64,000 nt of DNA from Wuchereria bancrofti (lineage: Eukaryota; Nematoda; Chromadorea; Rhabditida; Onchocercidae): positions 5,812,399-5,876,398 of the forward strand of contig SSBO01000001.1 of assembly GCA_005281725.1 (NCBI GenBank). Reading direction: 5' to 3'. A program made the position numbers and the translations under genes. Every line of letters starts with the position of its first letter. The first letter of the stretch is position 1. The notes under the pieces are model-generated. The model made no database searches. It was not told the DNA's origin and saw nothing but the letters and a program-made list of their open reading frames with translations. Of this stretch, positions 42,030-53,095 are shown piece by piece.

Positions 42030-44698
42030 TCATTCAATAACAACATGCACTTATACCATTTCTCTTGCAATGAAAAAACGTTAACGGAATAAGGAAGAGT
42101 GGAAAACCTACTTTTCTCTCAAACCCATTATTTTACTGAAAAGAATTTTGCCGTTCCGCTTACCGTTCATTTGCGACTAACATACACGCCGCCCTTACGA
42201 GCAATCAATATTACGCCCGTTCCCCCGTCCTCTTATCCTGTCGAGAATTGTATCTGGTCCATCCCCAATCATTTCGCTGGGTTTGTTGTCAAGCGTCAAG
42301 GCAATAGTTCTTTGCACTTATAATAGCGAAAACAAAAAGAATAAAAAATGGATAATATTATTCAAACCTTTAAAGTTGGCATATATGAATTGAGAAAGAA
42401 ATTCCTAAATTTTGAATAAAAGACTTAAAAGACATTTGTAGTATATATTTTTGATTAGCTCAATAGGATATCGACAGTGTTATGCATGACAATCGTATTA
42501 TGCATGACAATCCCTCAAAAGAGATTTGAACTTTAGAAGTCCCGATAAGTAGCATTATTTAATTACCCTATTGTCACCGACAATATAATATCGAAGATTT
42601 ATTTTTTTACCCAGTGGAACAACCACAACTTATGCTGGAGGGAGTTATAAGGAGTCGAACTTCTAGTGTTTTTTGTAGAAACAAAACAAAATAATCAGTT
42701 TGATTATACAATCATTAGTCTCGCTAATAGGCAAAGACGGTATGCCATTATCCATAAACTTTAATAGAAGCTTAGTTAAATTCATTCCCTTCAATAAAAT
42801 CGATTATCAATCTCGTCTTACTGACAAAATTAGACAAGAACAGATCAGTAGTCCTTTTTTCAGCTATAAATCTTGATAGTGAGAGATGTTAGTCTATTGT
42901 GAAGATCATAAATCCAATAGAAACTGTAAATTCAACTTTGAATTGAAATGTGAGAGCGAGAGAAACAACAATGATATTAAATAAAAATCTCACTGTTTCG
43001 GTACCACTCGACTGGTTCGTCCCATTGTACAGTCAAACAATCTCGATGAACTGAACTCCCTTCTCTAATAACTTAAACCCATCAAATCCTTCACAACCAC
43101 TTCACGTCCTCGCACAGTTTTAACGTCTCCTTAGAGCTACCACAATTTACGGTGCGATTGTGCAACACCACTCGTCTCGCAATCTAACATCTGAATTAAT
43201 ACGACATTGGGATTAAGAGGAGAGCTGAGTAATCTTCAGAAGTTCGTTTAAGGATTAGAAATTAATGAGGGTTTTGACAAAATAAAAGAGGTATGTTGTA
43301 CTTAGAAATGTAGGCATTGCATTGAAGTTGGTATTATCATTGGTAATGTGACCTTTCAGAGATCCGTAGCTCATCACTCATTCTGATTGCATACAGCCAA
43401 TGGCTTTCTTCCTCCTATTACTTCCTTCACTGTACAACGCTTCGTATCAAGCAGGTTGTCAATTTTTTTTTTGCTGACCTGCAAAATAATTGAGATCTTC
43501 TGAAGAATGCATAGGTTTCATGGGAAATTATTAGTCGATTAAAAATACATATATCTGCTAATTTAAAGGACTATAAAAATATGCATTTAAAGGATTGTTA
43601 GTCAGCTAGAAGTGAGTCGCTGAGTAACTATACATAATAGCTGATTCTAGTTGTACAGCATTTGTACAGTTTGTTTATGCAGTATTGGAAGATAGTATAT
43701 TCCAGCATTATCAATATATCAAAAATGCATAGTTTTGCAACTTTAGAAGGACAGTGAAACATTTGCGCATTATTAGTGGATGGAAAATGCATATTTTGAC
43801 AACTTTAAAAGATAGTAATTAGATAATACCATATTGTTAATACAGTTAAGTAACGCTTAGTGATCATTAATGTACCTTTCCGTATTACAATCAGATTTAT
43901 GCTGGATATTTTAACAGCTTCGGAAATAGCAGTATTTATATATACAGAAAATTGTCGCCTACTACTTGATCAAATTGAATGGAAATTGTGTTATGTCGAC
44001 ACTGTGTCATGTAATCAGAAGAGCATTTACTTTCAAATTTTAGATCTGGTTTAGTAGTACGTACGGAAATTGAAAAAGGAGTATAAATAGGTGTGCGTTT
44101 AGGAGTGTAAATAGGTGTGCGTGATATTATTCAGTCTCAGTTGACTCCATCATTTATCGTTTGTCGGTCCTTGCTGGACGAATTTTACTTTATATTTCAA
44201 TTTTCCTTCCTTAGCTTATTTTTCTTGGTATCATCTGCTCACTGCTTAAATTTCAATAGCGTTGATTCAAAATATAAAGACATTTCCAGGTTTTGAAATT
44301 CAATGGTCAAAAATCATAGTACAGAACTTGTGTATCACGAGATAGTTTGTTTTGATTGAAATGTGTAGTTTCCAAGTTGACATATAAATAGCGCCTCATT
44401 AGATATGCAAACAACTGACACATATTCACGGTTGGAATCACTAAAACTTACAGTTCCATCCTATTAAAATTAATTTGTTTATCAAACATATGGTGAAGTA
44501 CTGAATGTTTCGGAAAGCCCAATGCCACAAATGTGAAAACACAATCTTTTCATAGAATTTGGGGAAATATCAGAATTCCTTGATATTGCTCTCCCCATCA
44601 TAATGAACATAATATGATTAAATTTCATAAGGGCTTAAATGATAGTACAGCAATCTTAAAGTAATAAAATATGCTTACACAATAAAAAATATATTACT
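42030..44698. other. Intergenic, several small tandem repeats
   Basis: Upstream flank of pir-1 and 3' flank of the Lys-rich gene. Short repeats: a 15-base repeat TTATGCATGACAATC at 42480-42494 and 42498-42512; diverged copies around ATGCAT...CAACTTT at about 43722-43760 and 43783-43817; and a 22-base repeat at 44077-44098 and 44101-44122. No coding chain was recognised. Confidence 0.55.
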
Positions 44699-45435
44699 TT
44701 AATTAAATACAGGTTGGACAAACTTCTTTCCGTTCCTTTTTTCTTTCTTCTCTCCATCATCAGCTACTACTTGCTCATTTTTATTAAAATTCTGTTTATC
44801 TATAATTGAATTCTGAGATTTTTGTGAAGCAACTCCAAACTTTCTTCTATTTTTTAATTTTCAAGGGAAAATTCGTGGGAAATTTCAAGTGGAATTTAAA
44901 TGAAAATTTAAAAAAAAGATTACCGCTTCTATGCTCTTCAGATTTCCAACTTACTCGTTTTTCAGTTGACTTTCCTTTATTTTCATGGTTGGGCCCTTCA
45001 ACTTCTGGAGATTGCTTCTGATTCTTAGATTTTTGATCTTTACCTTTCATTTGTCTATCTTGATCATCATCTTTTACTGACAGTACTTCCTTTCGAGAAT
45101 GTTTCTCTTTGCCAGAATGCGGATGACGTTTCTCAGATTCGTTAGAGTTCGGATCATCCTTGCCATCGAGTTTTTTCACTTTGCTTGATTCTCTTTCATC
45201 TGATTTCCTGTTCTTTTCAAGTTCTTTTACTTTCTAAATTCAATAAAATCATTTTTTCCTTTTAATTTCCTCTTCTTTGACTCTACACTAAATTGAATTG
45301 AAAATTTCATCAGCTGAGTTTTTATACATACATGTGAATGTGAAGGCATTTCAATGTCCGTTTCACCGTCCCTATTGAATACACTAATTTTGGAATTTTC
45401 TCTCAGAGATGGCTGTGTCGGTTCAACAGTTAGCT
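44699..45435 (-). CDS. Unrecognised Lys/Glu-rich charged protein, 3' exons only
   Basis: Three exons chain in frame: 45332-45435, 44924-45233 and 44699-44832, giving the last 182 residues. The middle exon is almost all charged or polar (KVKELEKNRKSDERESSKVK, SEKRHPHSGKEKHSRKEVL), so it is probably disordered. The end reads VVADDGEKKEKRNGKKFVQP. Basic clusters suggest a nuclear protein, but I recognise no domain and assign no function. The acceptor of the last exon (gtttggag) is poor and was chosen because it keeps frame. The first exon enters in phase 1, so earlier exons must exist upstream and were not found. A chance frame is unlikely given the codon continuity across two introns. Confidence 0.55.
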
Positions 45436-47551
45436 CTGAAATTGTAATTCCAAAATTTTCACATTAAACTAGTGAGTAACGGATTACATTCAGATTAATC
45501 TTTGGTAATCTGGCAGGGCAAACGATAGCAATGGTTGAATCACATGGGGTTATTGCATTTCAGTTTATGTAAGCCTCATTTACTTTGTTGTGAAAGTAAA
45601 TGAGGTGCAATGTTTGTTGTGAAATGAACCTTTTCTCTTGGAACAAACGATGACTGCCCAAATGAAAATAGCAGAAATCATGAGATACGATGGTGCTATT
45701 AACGCTTCATTCGGTGTAGAATACATTTATATCTAAACAATCAACTATATTTGAAAACTATTCATAGAATGCTTCATTTAATATTTTAAAATCTTTATGC
45801 GAACAATTCTCATCCTGTTTTTATCCGTAAAAAAAATTTTCCAAGTTATGAACAGAAGAATATATCAGTCTTATGTTAACTTATTTACTCTCAGCTTATC
45901 ATTTCTTACATTACTCACTCATTAACATTCATAAGTGATTAAGTAAAACCGCTGAAATTAGTGTTGCTATTTTTCCTATAACTTTTCTAAGCTTTTCTGG
46001 GCTTTCGGGCAGTAAAGCTTTAAAGGATTTTAAATCTCAATCTATTATATTATGTTAGTAAGATACTTTTCGTGTTAATACTTTGTTAAAACTAATTTCA
46101 ATAAGTGAAGCCGAATTATAAGACAAAGACGTAGTCTTTGTAAGACACCGCTCACAACTAGACATAAAAATGAAGTAGATAAGACTTGGAAAACTTATAT
46201 AATAACCTGATAATTGATAGGAACGCCCGGAGTGCTTTCATGCATTACAGTATATTAATTTGTATTATTGATTGCATTTGAAATATCTTAAAATCTCTAT
46301 TCAAACGATACTTTTTTTTTGAATTTCTTGAAGTTATTAACACGACGATTCATCAGTTTCATGCCAACTTATACTTACATTCAGCTTTTTATTACTAACA
46401 TGTTCATTCTTCCTCAGTTTACAAATTTATTCTTAATTTCGTTTAGCACTTAACAATCCTTCAACTCAAATGATATGACTGGAACTGACTTTGTCGACTA
46501 TTCCAGAAGATGAAATTTAAAATCCAGTGAGCGATCAACCACTAAATATTAAGGATATGACATTATTTGTATTTTGAAAATCTTAGTCTGAAGTTGTGTT
46601 ATCTGCTGTTAGGAATATTTTTTTCAGACTCGAGCCAATAATACGATATTAACAATTTTGCAAGTGTACAGCAAATAAGCGTCGTAGTTAAAGTACTTGG
46701 ATCTTACTATAGCTTCTCAGTTATTTATGATTGCTGACTCTCTTTGTCACTAGTAGACCAGCCTTTTTAGCAATATTTGTAAACTTTTAGGCATATGAGC
46801 TTTTTCTAATATTGGCGCTCTTTGGTAGCAGAAAGTGGCACAGCACTCACCATTCTCTCAAAATTGTGCCACCTTCTGAAAAAAGGCATAGTGACTAAAG
46901 TCATCTATCTATATGTATAGATTCCGAAATTTAATGTTACATTTTTAGATCTTCCTTTTTTCCTCCCTTTTCATTTCGTATTTCTTGTTTATTTTGATTC
47001 GATTTGTTAGAAATCACGAAGTCATGGATTTTTGAAAGGTCTTTACCAATGTTGAAAGCTAAAAAATATGTCAGATGTGAAAGTCTTGACATATGGAACT
47101 AAATATCACAATTCTCGAAAAGAACTTTTCATAATTTTTAAAACTAAAAGCTGTTTTGAAGTCAATTTATCCCGTTTAGGTTACTCTGTTTTTTGTTTGC
47201 TGTTGCTCAAAACTTACATGATTTGTAACATAATTTTGCTCTGACCATGCATTTGGTCAAATCCCTATTATGAATTAGTGAAAAATTGTGTTATATCTAA
47301 TAAAAAAGACTTTGTTGTCATACAAGCTGTTAAGTTTTTTCATACAAATTACCAACTTAAATTTTTCTAGAGATAAAATAATAGGAACTCGGTAGAACGA
47401 TCATTCACAATACTTTTAAAATGACTTAAAATTGCATCACAGCTCTTTCTGCAGTACATATTACCAAATATAAAGCAATAAAGCATTCAAATATAAAGCA
47501 TTCAATAGTTCTAAAGAAGTTTAACACGAAATTTATTTAGTATTTCAACAC
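45436..47551. other. No gene seen; hairpin and diverged duplications
   Basis: It holds a perfect 13-base stem with a 6-base loop (45574-45605), a short palindrome near 46125, an imperfect inverted repeat near 46829-46878, and what look like two diverged copies of a stretch of about 150 bases at roughly 45760-45900 and 46250-46400. Missing 5' exons of the Lys-rich gene could be here. Confidence 0.45.
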
Positions 47552-48149
47552 TTATGCGATCTGGGCAGCTGAATAATAATACAAGACTTGCTTTAAAACT
47601 AAATGAAACGAAGGCTGAGAATTGGGAAGTTTATCAGCATCGAAATCAAAGTGAACTACATCATTAAGTTGATATTCATTAATATGAGTCATTAATCGAC
47701 GTGGACAATATTCTGCTTTTTTTCAGAACTTGTATATATCTTGTTCACTTTCCAGACGTGATTTCTCCTCATATTTCTATATCATTTCTGCGACTGATTC
47801 CAATAATTTGTATTCTCCAATCATCTCTTTTATCACCTTTTTATCACAAATTTTGTGTTTAATAGGATTCTGAAGGCTTTCATCATAACAGTAATGTAAA
47901 CAACTGTGTCCACTATTCCAGCTCTTTTCCTTCGGTAAAATTAATTTCTCATCAGCATTGGATTCAAGTCTATCTGGTACTTCCTCATTACCAGTCCTCA
48001 AAAATATACTTTGACATTTTGTGATTCACATTCAAGGTTGGATTTAGATTTCCACGTGACTGCGTAGAAGTAAGAGTGCTCGTCATCTGAGCACTTGTGG
48101 TACCGATTTCTGCTACTGCCGTTTGTTCTTCCATTTTATCATTATTCAT
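47552..48149 (-). pseudogene. Broken frame of an unrecognised protein
   Basis: From an ATG at 48149, just after an acceptor (ttccattcag), a frame reads MNNDKMEEQTAVAEIGTTSA and runs to a stop after about 48 codons. A one-base shift near 48005 opens RTGNEEVPDRLESNADEKLI and onward. That frame then meets TAG (47777-47779) and TGA (47723-47725), yet keeps a protein-like sequence (YEEKSRLESEQDIYKF, then CPRRLMTHINEYQLNDVVHF) to a TAA at 47552. Three breaks in 600 bases without clear introns suggest a pseudogene, perhaps a processed copy. It could instead be exons of a real gene with introns I could not place, or contain sequence errors. Family unknown. Confidence 0.45.
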
Positions 48150-49763
48150 TGCAACTGAATGGAAATTTTTGTTACCTTATGGCTATTGGCCTTTTCTTCA
48201 TATTGTATTTTGCATGAAAGCATTTTGCTCACCATCTAAAAATGTTACGGATGGAATTTTGTCCATTCCAGAATAGCAGATGCGCAAAGTGCACTACTGC
48301 CATGATCTCCAGAAGTTTAAGCTTCCACTTTGATTAAAAAAGTATTTGTTTGTTTTTAATAATTCTAGTAATTAACACTAATATTAGCAACATAAGTGAC
48401 GACAGTGAGTAATATTTCAGTCATTTTTTGCGAACTGTCTGTGATTCCGTTCATTTCCTAAGAATAATTGCACAATTATTAAAATATAAAAAATAAATTA
48501 CAAAAAGTACTTTAACGGGTTTTTGATCCGTTCGTGAATCTCTAAAAAAATTCTCAGTGGCAAATCTGATTCAGGAGAGAATCCGATTCAGCAGCTTGTC
48601 TGGTTCAATTATTTTATTCTTAATGGCAAAAAACAAAATAATTAATAATAATAAAAGTGATATGATGTGCAAACAAAATTGCATTAAACTTTGATTAATG
48701 ATAATTTGAAATAGCAATGACCAACTAAAAAACCTTCTCTTTTGAAATGTCCTTTCTTTGTCCCGAATTGTTCCAACCCATATTCAGTTCTCTGTGACGT
48801 TTGAACAGTGTGGATGTTTCAGCTGTATTGTCGCAGACGAACTGCTAATGTTGGGAATTGTTTGATAACCACTTTTTCTTCAATACTAAATTTACTTTAT
48901 AATTAGATTTAAAACGTTTCAGCATCTATTTACTAAACCTTTTCTATTTTCAGCGTTTTGTCTTCTGGAGCAGCTTAGAATGTTTGAAATTGTAATGTTT
49001 ATTGTGCCACCAATAACTGCCATAGCTGCTAGGAATCCATTTTCAGTAGCATCTATCCAACTTGTAATTCATTTCGTTGCATAGCTCCAACAGAAAATTT
49101 TCAAAGATACACGAGAAAAATCAGATGAATGAAGGAAAATTTAGGAAAACAAGCTTAACATTGTTACCGAAAATGCAACTGCAAAGGGCAAAGTAAATAA
49201 GCTAAAATGAATTGTAGCGATGAAAGAGTCTCCTTAAATATTTTCTTAAAAAATACCTGACATTTTTGTTTCCCGAAAAGAATCAATTATAAAAGAAATG
49301 TCGCAAAGCGTACTGAATCATTTTAATTTATTATAATCGGTACATAAAGTAGTACAATTCTCTTACTAAATTTCAAGGCAATGAATACAAGTTCAATCAA
49401 CTTGCAACAATAGTAAGTTAGTTATTCGCGACTAGCGCTGTTGTCGTGAAATGCCTCAAAGTTGGATTATCGAAATATTCAGTGTAAACTGTTTTGATAC
49501 GTTTATGGCGACTATTTTAGCAGGTCTTTTAAATTTCAAAAATTAATTTAAACTGGTGGTCTGTATAAAAAACAGTGTCGAAGTGATCTTCAACTCACAA
49601 TCAGTGCATTACTCATTTTTTGATTTAGATGAATAAATTCGTTCAAAGATCTATCAGTTCTAATAGCTAAATCAAACTTAACAAAATATGCTATTAATCT
49701 TTAGAGCATACGAAAGGAAAATTCACTAACAGGAAATCAAAACAGTATTCGAATCTGAACGAA
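48150..49763. other. Intergenic, no gene seen
   Basis: AT-rich sequence between the broken minus-strand frame and the plus-strand propeller gene. A possible acceptor (aatctttag, about 49705) precedes the next start codon. Confidence 0.5.
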
Positions 49764-51902
49764 ATGATTGATTCCACATTGAGCAACAATGGAACTATCC
49801 GCTGTATACCGCGAAAAATTTTTCCATTAGCTGATGAGAGAATTGAGGATTTGATTTATCCAAGTATAACCTATCATTACTCGGTGAGCAGAAACGCACG
49901 ATACGTATACGTGATCGGTGAGGACCCCACGGAACTGCAATCCCAACTTTTCGTATGGGATTTACATCGAGGGAGAGCACGACGTTATTCAGTCATCGAC
50001 TTTCCATCTTCTTTGCAAATGAAACATTTGTATGAGATCGATTCTCTGCAAGGAATATTGGTATGCTGCAGTACTGGATGCTTCCACGTCTATGCAGTTC
50101 AATTCAACCATTCTCAAGAATTAATCCGAATTCGACAAACTCTCTTTTACCAACTGAACAACAACTCACATTTTTGGAGCTCTGCAAGAGCCTTTTCCGA
50201 AAGAGGCATCATTTTCGTGTCCCAACATGATCAGATCCGAAATTTCTACGTGGCCCAAATTAGTCTGGATACACCAGTGCGGTCCGTTCTTCTTACTGCA
50301 CGCATGTCCGGTTTGCGTTTTTGTGGTCAACCCTGGGTTGATGGTAACTATATGTATTTATTTGAGAGCGCCTCAATAACTACCTACACGGAAATAAAGT
50401 ACTTAACAGGCCGTTTAGTTCGGGCCAATCTCCATACCGGTGAATTGGAGATTGTATGTACAAAAGCAACTGGCAATATCGGAAACAGTTTACCAGCTAT
50501 TCAGCAACAACAGCAACCGCCAATAGGACAAGATACAACATCACAGCAAGTGACAAATCCCACTATGCTTATTAGGCGCGTGAAACACGTGGGACGAGAT
50601 GGATGGCTGTGGATAATAGCGGAATTTGTGGAACTCAACGATACTCCTAATCAAGATACTGCTCGTTGTGAGGTGCTTTACGTGGTTATTGCTCACTTTC
50701 GTAAAAATATTTTTTACGTCAGTTCTCTTCATTATTTGTGTGGGTATTCAATATTTGAAAGGAAACAAATAAGTGATTAAAAAAAATTTTAGTGATATGA
50801 GTAATGAGAAAAGATCAGGAAGAAGTTTGGGTGCACAACTTCAGGAATTTCATTCCTGAAGAAATTGCGCTCCCAGCAATGTTATCCGTAATGTTATCCG
50901 CTCTTGAAGAAAATTCCAGCTGTTTCAAATCATGCTTACGAATGCCATGAATCTTGAAGGACTTCTTTCTATCTTGAAGAGTTGCCCTAAACCTTGAAAG
51001 GCTATCCTCAACTTTGAAAGACTTTAAACCCTGAAAGATTTCTCTGAACTTTGTAGGTTCTCTCTTTTCATCTTTTTCGGAAGCTGTACTCATTTTTGAT
51101 CTAATTTTGAATATCTTGATCTCTTTTTCCACTCACGTCTGATTGTCCATTATAACTTTACCAGTGGGAAATCAAAGCTATGCTGCAGCTTAACTTCAGT
51201 AAATTGGAAACTGATATAATCGCCTGTAGCTTATTACCATTTTCTGTATTATTTCCATTACTACCAGATCCTACAAAAGTAGCTCTTTCTGTGATTTGCC
51301 AAAAAATATTTACTGTTATCGTGTTAGTGGTAGTGGTTTTCACATCACAAAAATTAGCTATATTTCCTCAAAAATTTTCCATTTGGATTCAATTATTTCC
51401 CTTTTTGAACTACTAAAGGCAACAGAATTGTTAAAATGAGGCACAGAATTAGTCGGTCGCCTTAAACAGTTGTATTGAATGGTATCGGAGAATGTTTTAC
51501 CGTTCAACAATCAGTTAATATCGTGGCTGACTTTTTCTGGCCTCATATTATAAAGAAAGTTAGCAATGCTTAATAACAGCAAGTTCAAGAATTTCATTGC
51601 AGATATGTATTGTGGAAATGCAAACATTTACGTGGTATAATCTGGATTGGCTTCCTGGATGTAAGTTTGACGAACTAACATTGGACGTTGCTTGCAACGG
51701 CACCGTGGTTATGCTTCGGAAAAAAATGTTACAGATGGCTAATCAAGCACAAATCGATTCTTTCTTATTGCTTTCCAGAAACCCGGAAACGTTACTTAAG
51801 CAAAGCTTCCGTGCTTTAATTACTTATTTTCCGACTTGGAGAAGTTTGAATTGGGGAAAATTGCATTCCTTTGGCATACCAACTCATTTACTTATTCCTT
51901 GA
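49764..51902 (+). CDS. Unrecognised protein, probable beta-propeller, two exons
   Basis: Exon 49764-50717 (318 codons, by far the longest in the window) joins exon 51603-51902 in frame and gives 417 residues. The sequence repeats a pattern of short beta-strands with aromatic endings: YHYSVSRNARYVYVIGED, QLFVWDLHRGRARRYSVIDF, QGILVCCSTGCFHVYAVQF, GNYMYLFESASITTYTEIKY, GWLWIIAEFVELN, VEMQTFTWYNLDWLP. This recalls Kelch- or WD-type blades, but no family motif is clean, so I give no function. A Gln/Pro-rich loop (QQQQQPPIG) lies near residue 250. No signal peptide or membrane segment is clear. The donor is TAC then GTCAGT and the acceptor is cattgcag. Without splicing the frame ends at 50780. Confidence 0.7.
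50815..51093 (-). other. Antisense open frame inside the propeller-gene intron
   Basis: From an ATG at 51093 the frame gives 92 residues (MSTASEKDEKREPTKFREIF and onward). It contains weak repeats of the type F-x-x-x-L-K-S-F-K, encoded by tandem copies of a CTTTGAAAG-like unit. No intron partner or family was found. It may be a small nested gene or chance. Confidence 0.25.
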
Positions 51903-53095
51903 TAGTGATAACTGCACGTCATATGAGTGTGATAACAATACAAATGTTTCTGATCTAAGTCATAAGAGATGCTTCGTAGGAATCAACATAACTTCTTTTC
52001 ATAACATTTCTTTCTTGCTTCCACACATGTTTCCTAAAATGTGGCAGATTGACAAACAAATCAAAATCAAATTTATGATGAAGAAATCACAACCAAAAAA
52101 AAGAACTATTCTAACTGTAGCCTATTAATTCAGATAAAAATATTTCGTCGTAGTAATAAGGTGAAGGAAATTTCAATCGTTTCTCAAAAAGTAAGATTTC
52201 TAAAAGATTTACGCGACTTCATCGATTCTATCAATTCATTGAAGCTAGCAAATTCAAAATGGCTAAAATAGAAATAGAATTTGGTCTAGAAATTTAAATT
52301 TGGAATCAACTGTAAAATAAAAAGCAATTTCTTCAGTTAATCCAGAAAAAATAAGATATCGTCCAACAACAGTACTTCAGATTTTACCTACCAGAATTTT
52401 GAGATGACATGGCAACAGATATGTTAAAATCACGAGTTCAGAAGCAAGAGCAACAATAGGGACACAAAATGAAGCGATTTTTCTTAAATCATCAAAAATT
52501 GCAAATATGCATTTTCGAAAACAAATTCCAATCAGCGAAGAAGCTTGTCGAATGAAAAACCCAAATAAAGGATGCGGAAATTTTCGTAAAACTGTAGTAA
52601 TTTAAAACTTGCTAGAAAGGACCTAACATTAATTCCTTGATTTTAAGAGGAAAAGAATGAAATCACCTTATAAATAGCAAGACATGATTTCGAATGAAAG
52701 TCACAAACATCTAAACTCGTAGTGTTTTTATTGTGGAAGAATAAGTTATAATTATACAAAACAGAAGTAGAACTGTTTTAGCATTATCAACGACTGATAG
52801 CAATGATTAAATTAATAACCGCTAGCAATTTAAATGGAAGAAAATTCAAACGATAGTGAAAGAAATGAAAAATTTATAAGTGAACTAAGTATCAATAAAC
52901 AAGAATCCTACTGATGTATTTAGCGACAATTTCGGAAAGGAACGAAAATACTGAACATCATATATCACAACAATTTACCAAAAAACCTCGCTTACTGATA
53001 CAGATCCTTATGATAAGATACCGTTAATAAAAAACAAAAAAGATTTAGTAATGTGTAAACAAAGAGCATTTAAATTAAGCGTCATAAAATTACGA
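51903..53095. other. Intergenic, no gene seen
   Basis: Convergent 3' flanks of the propeller gene and the RhoGAP gene. No exon chain was recognised. Confidence 0.55.

Noticed and set aside
44077..44122. CRISPR-like repeat pair
   Set aside because: Only two 22-base copies two bases apart, in a nuclear eukaryotic region; a simple tandem duplication.
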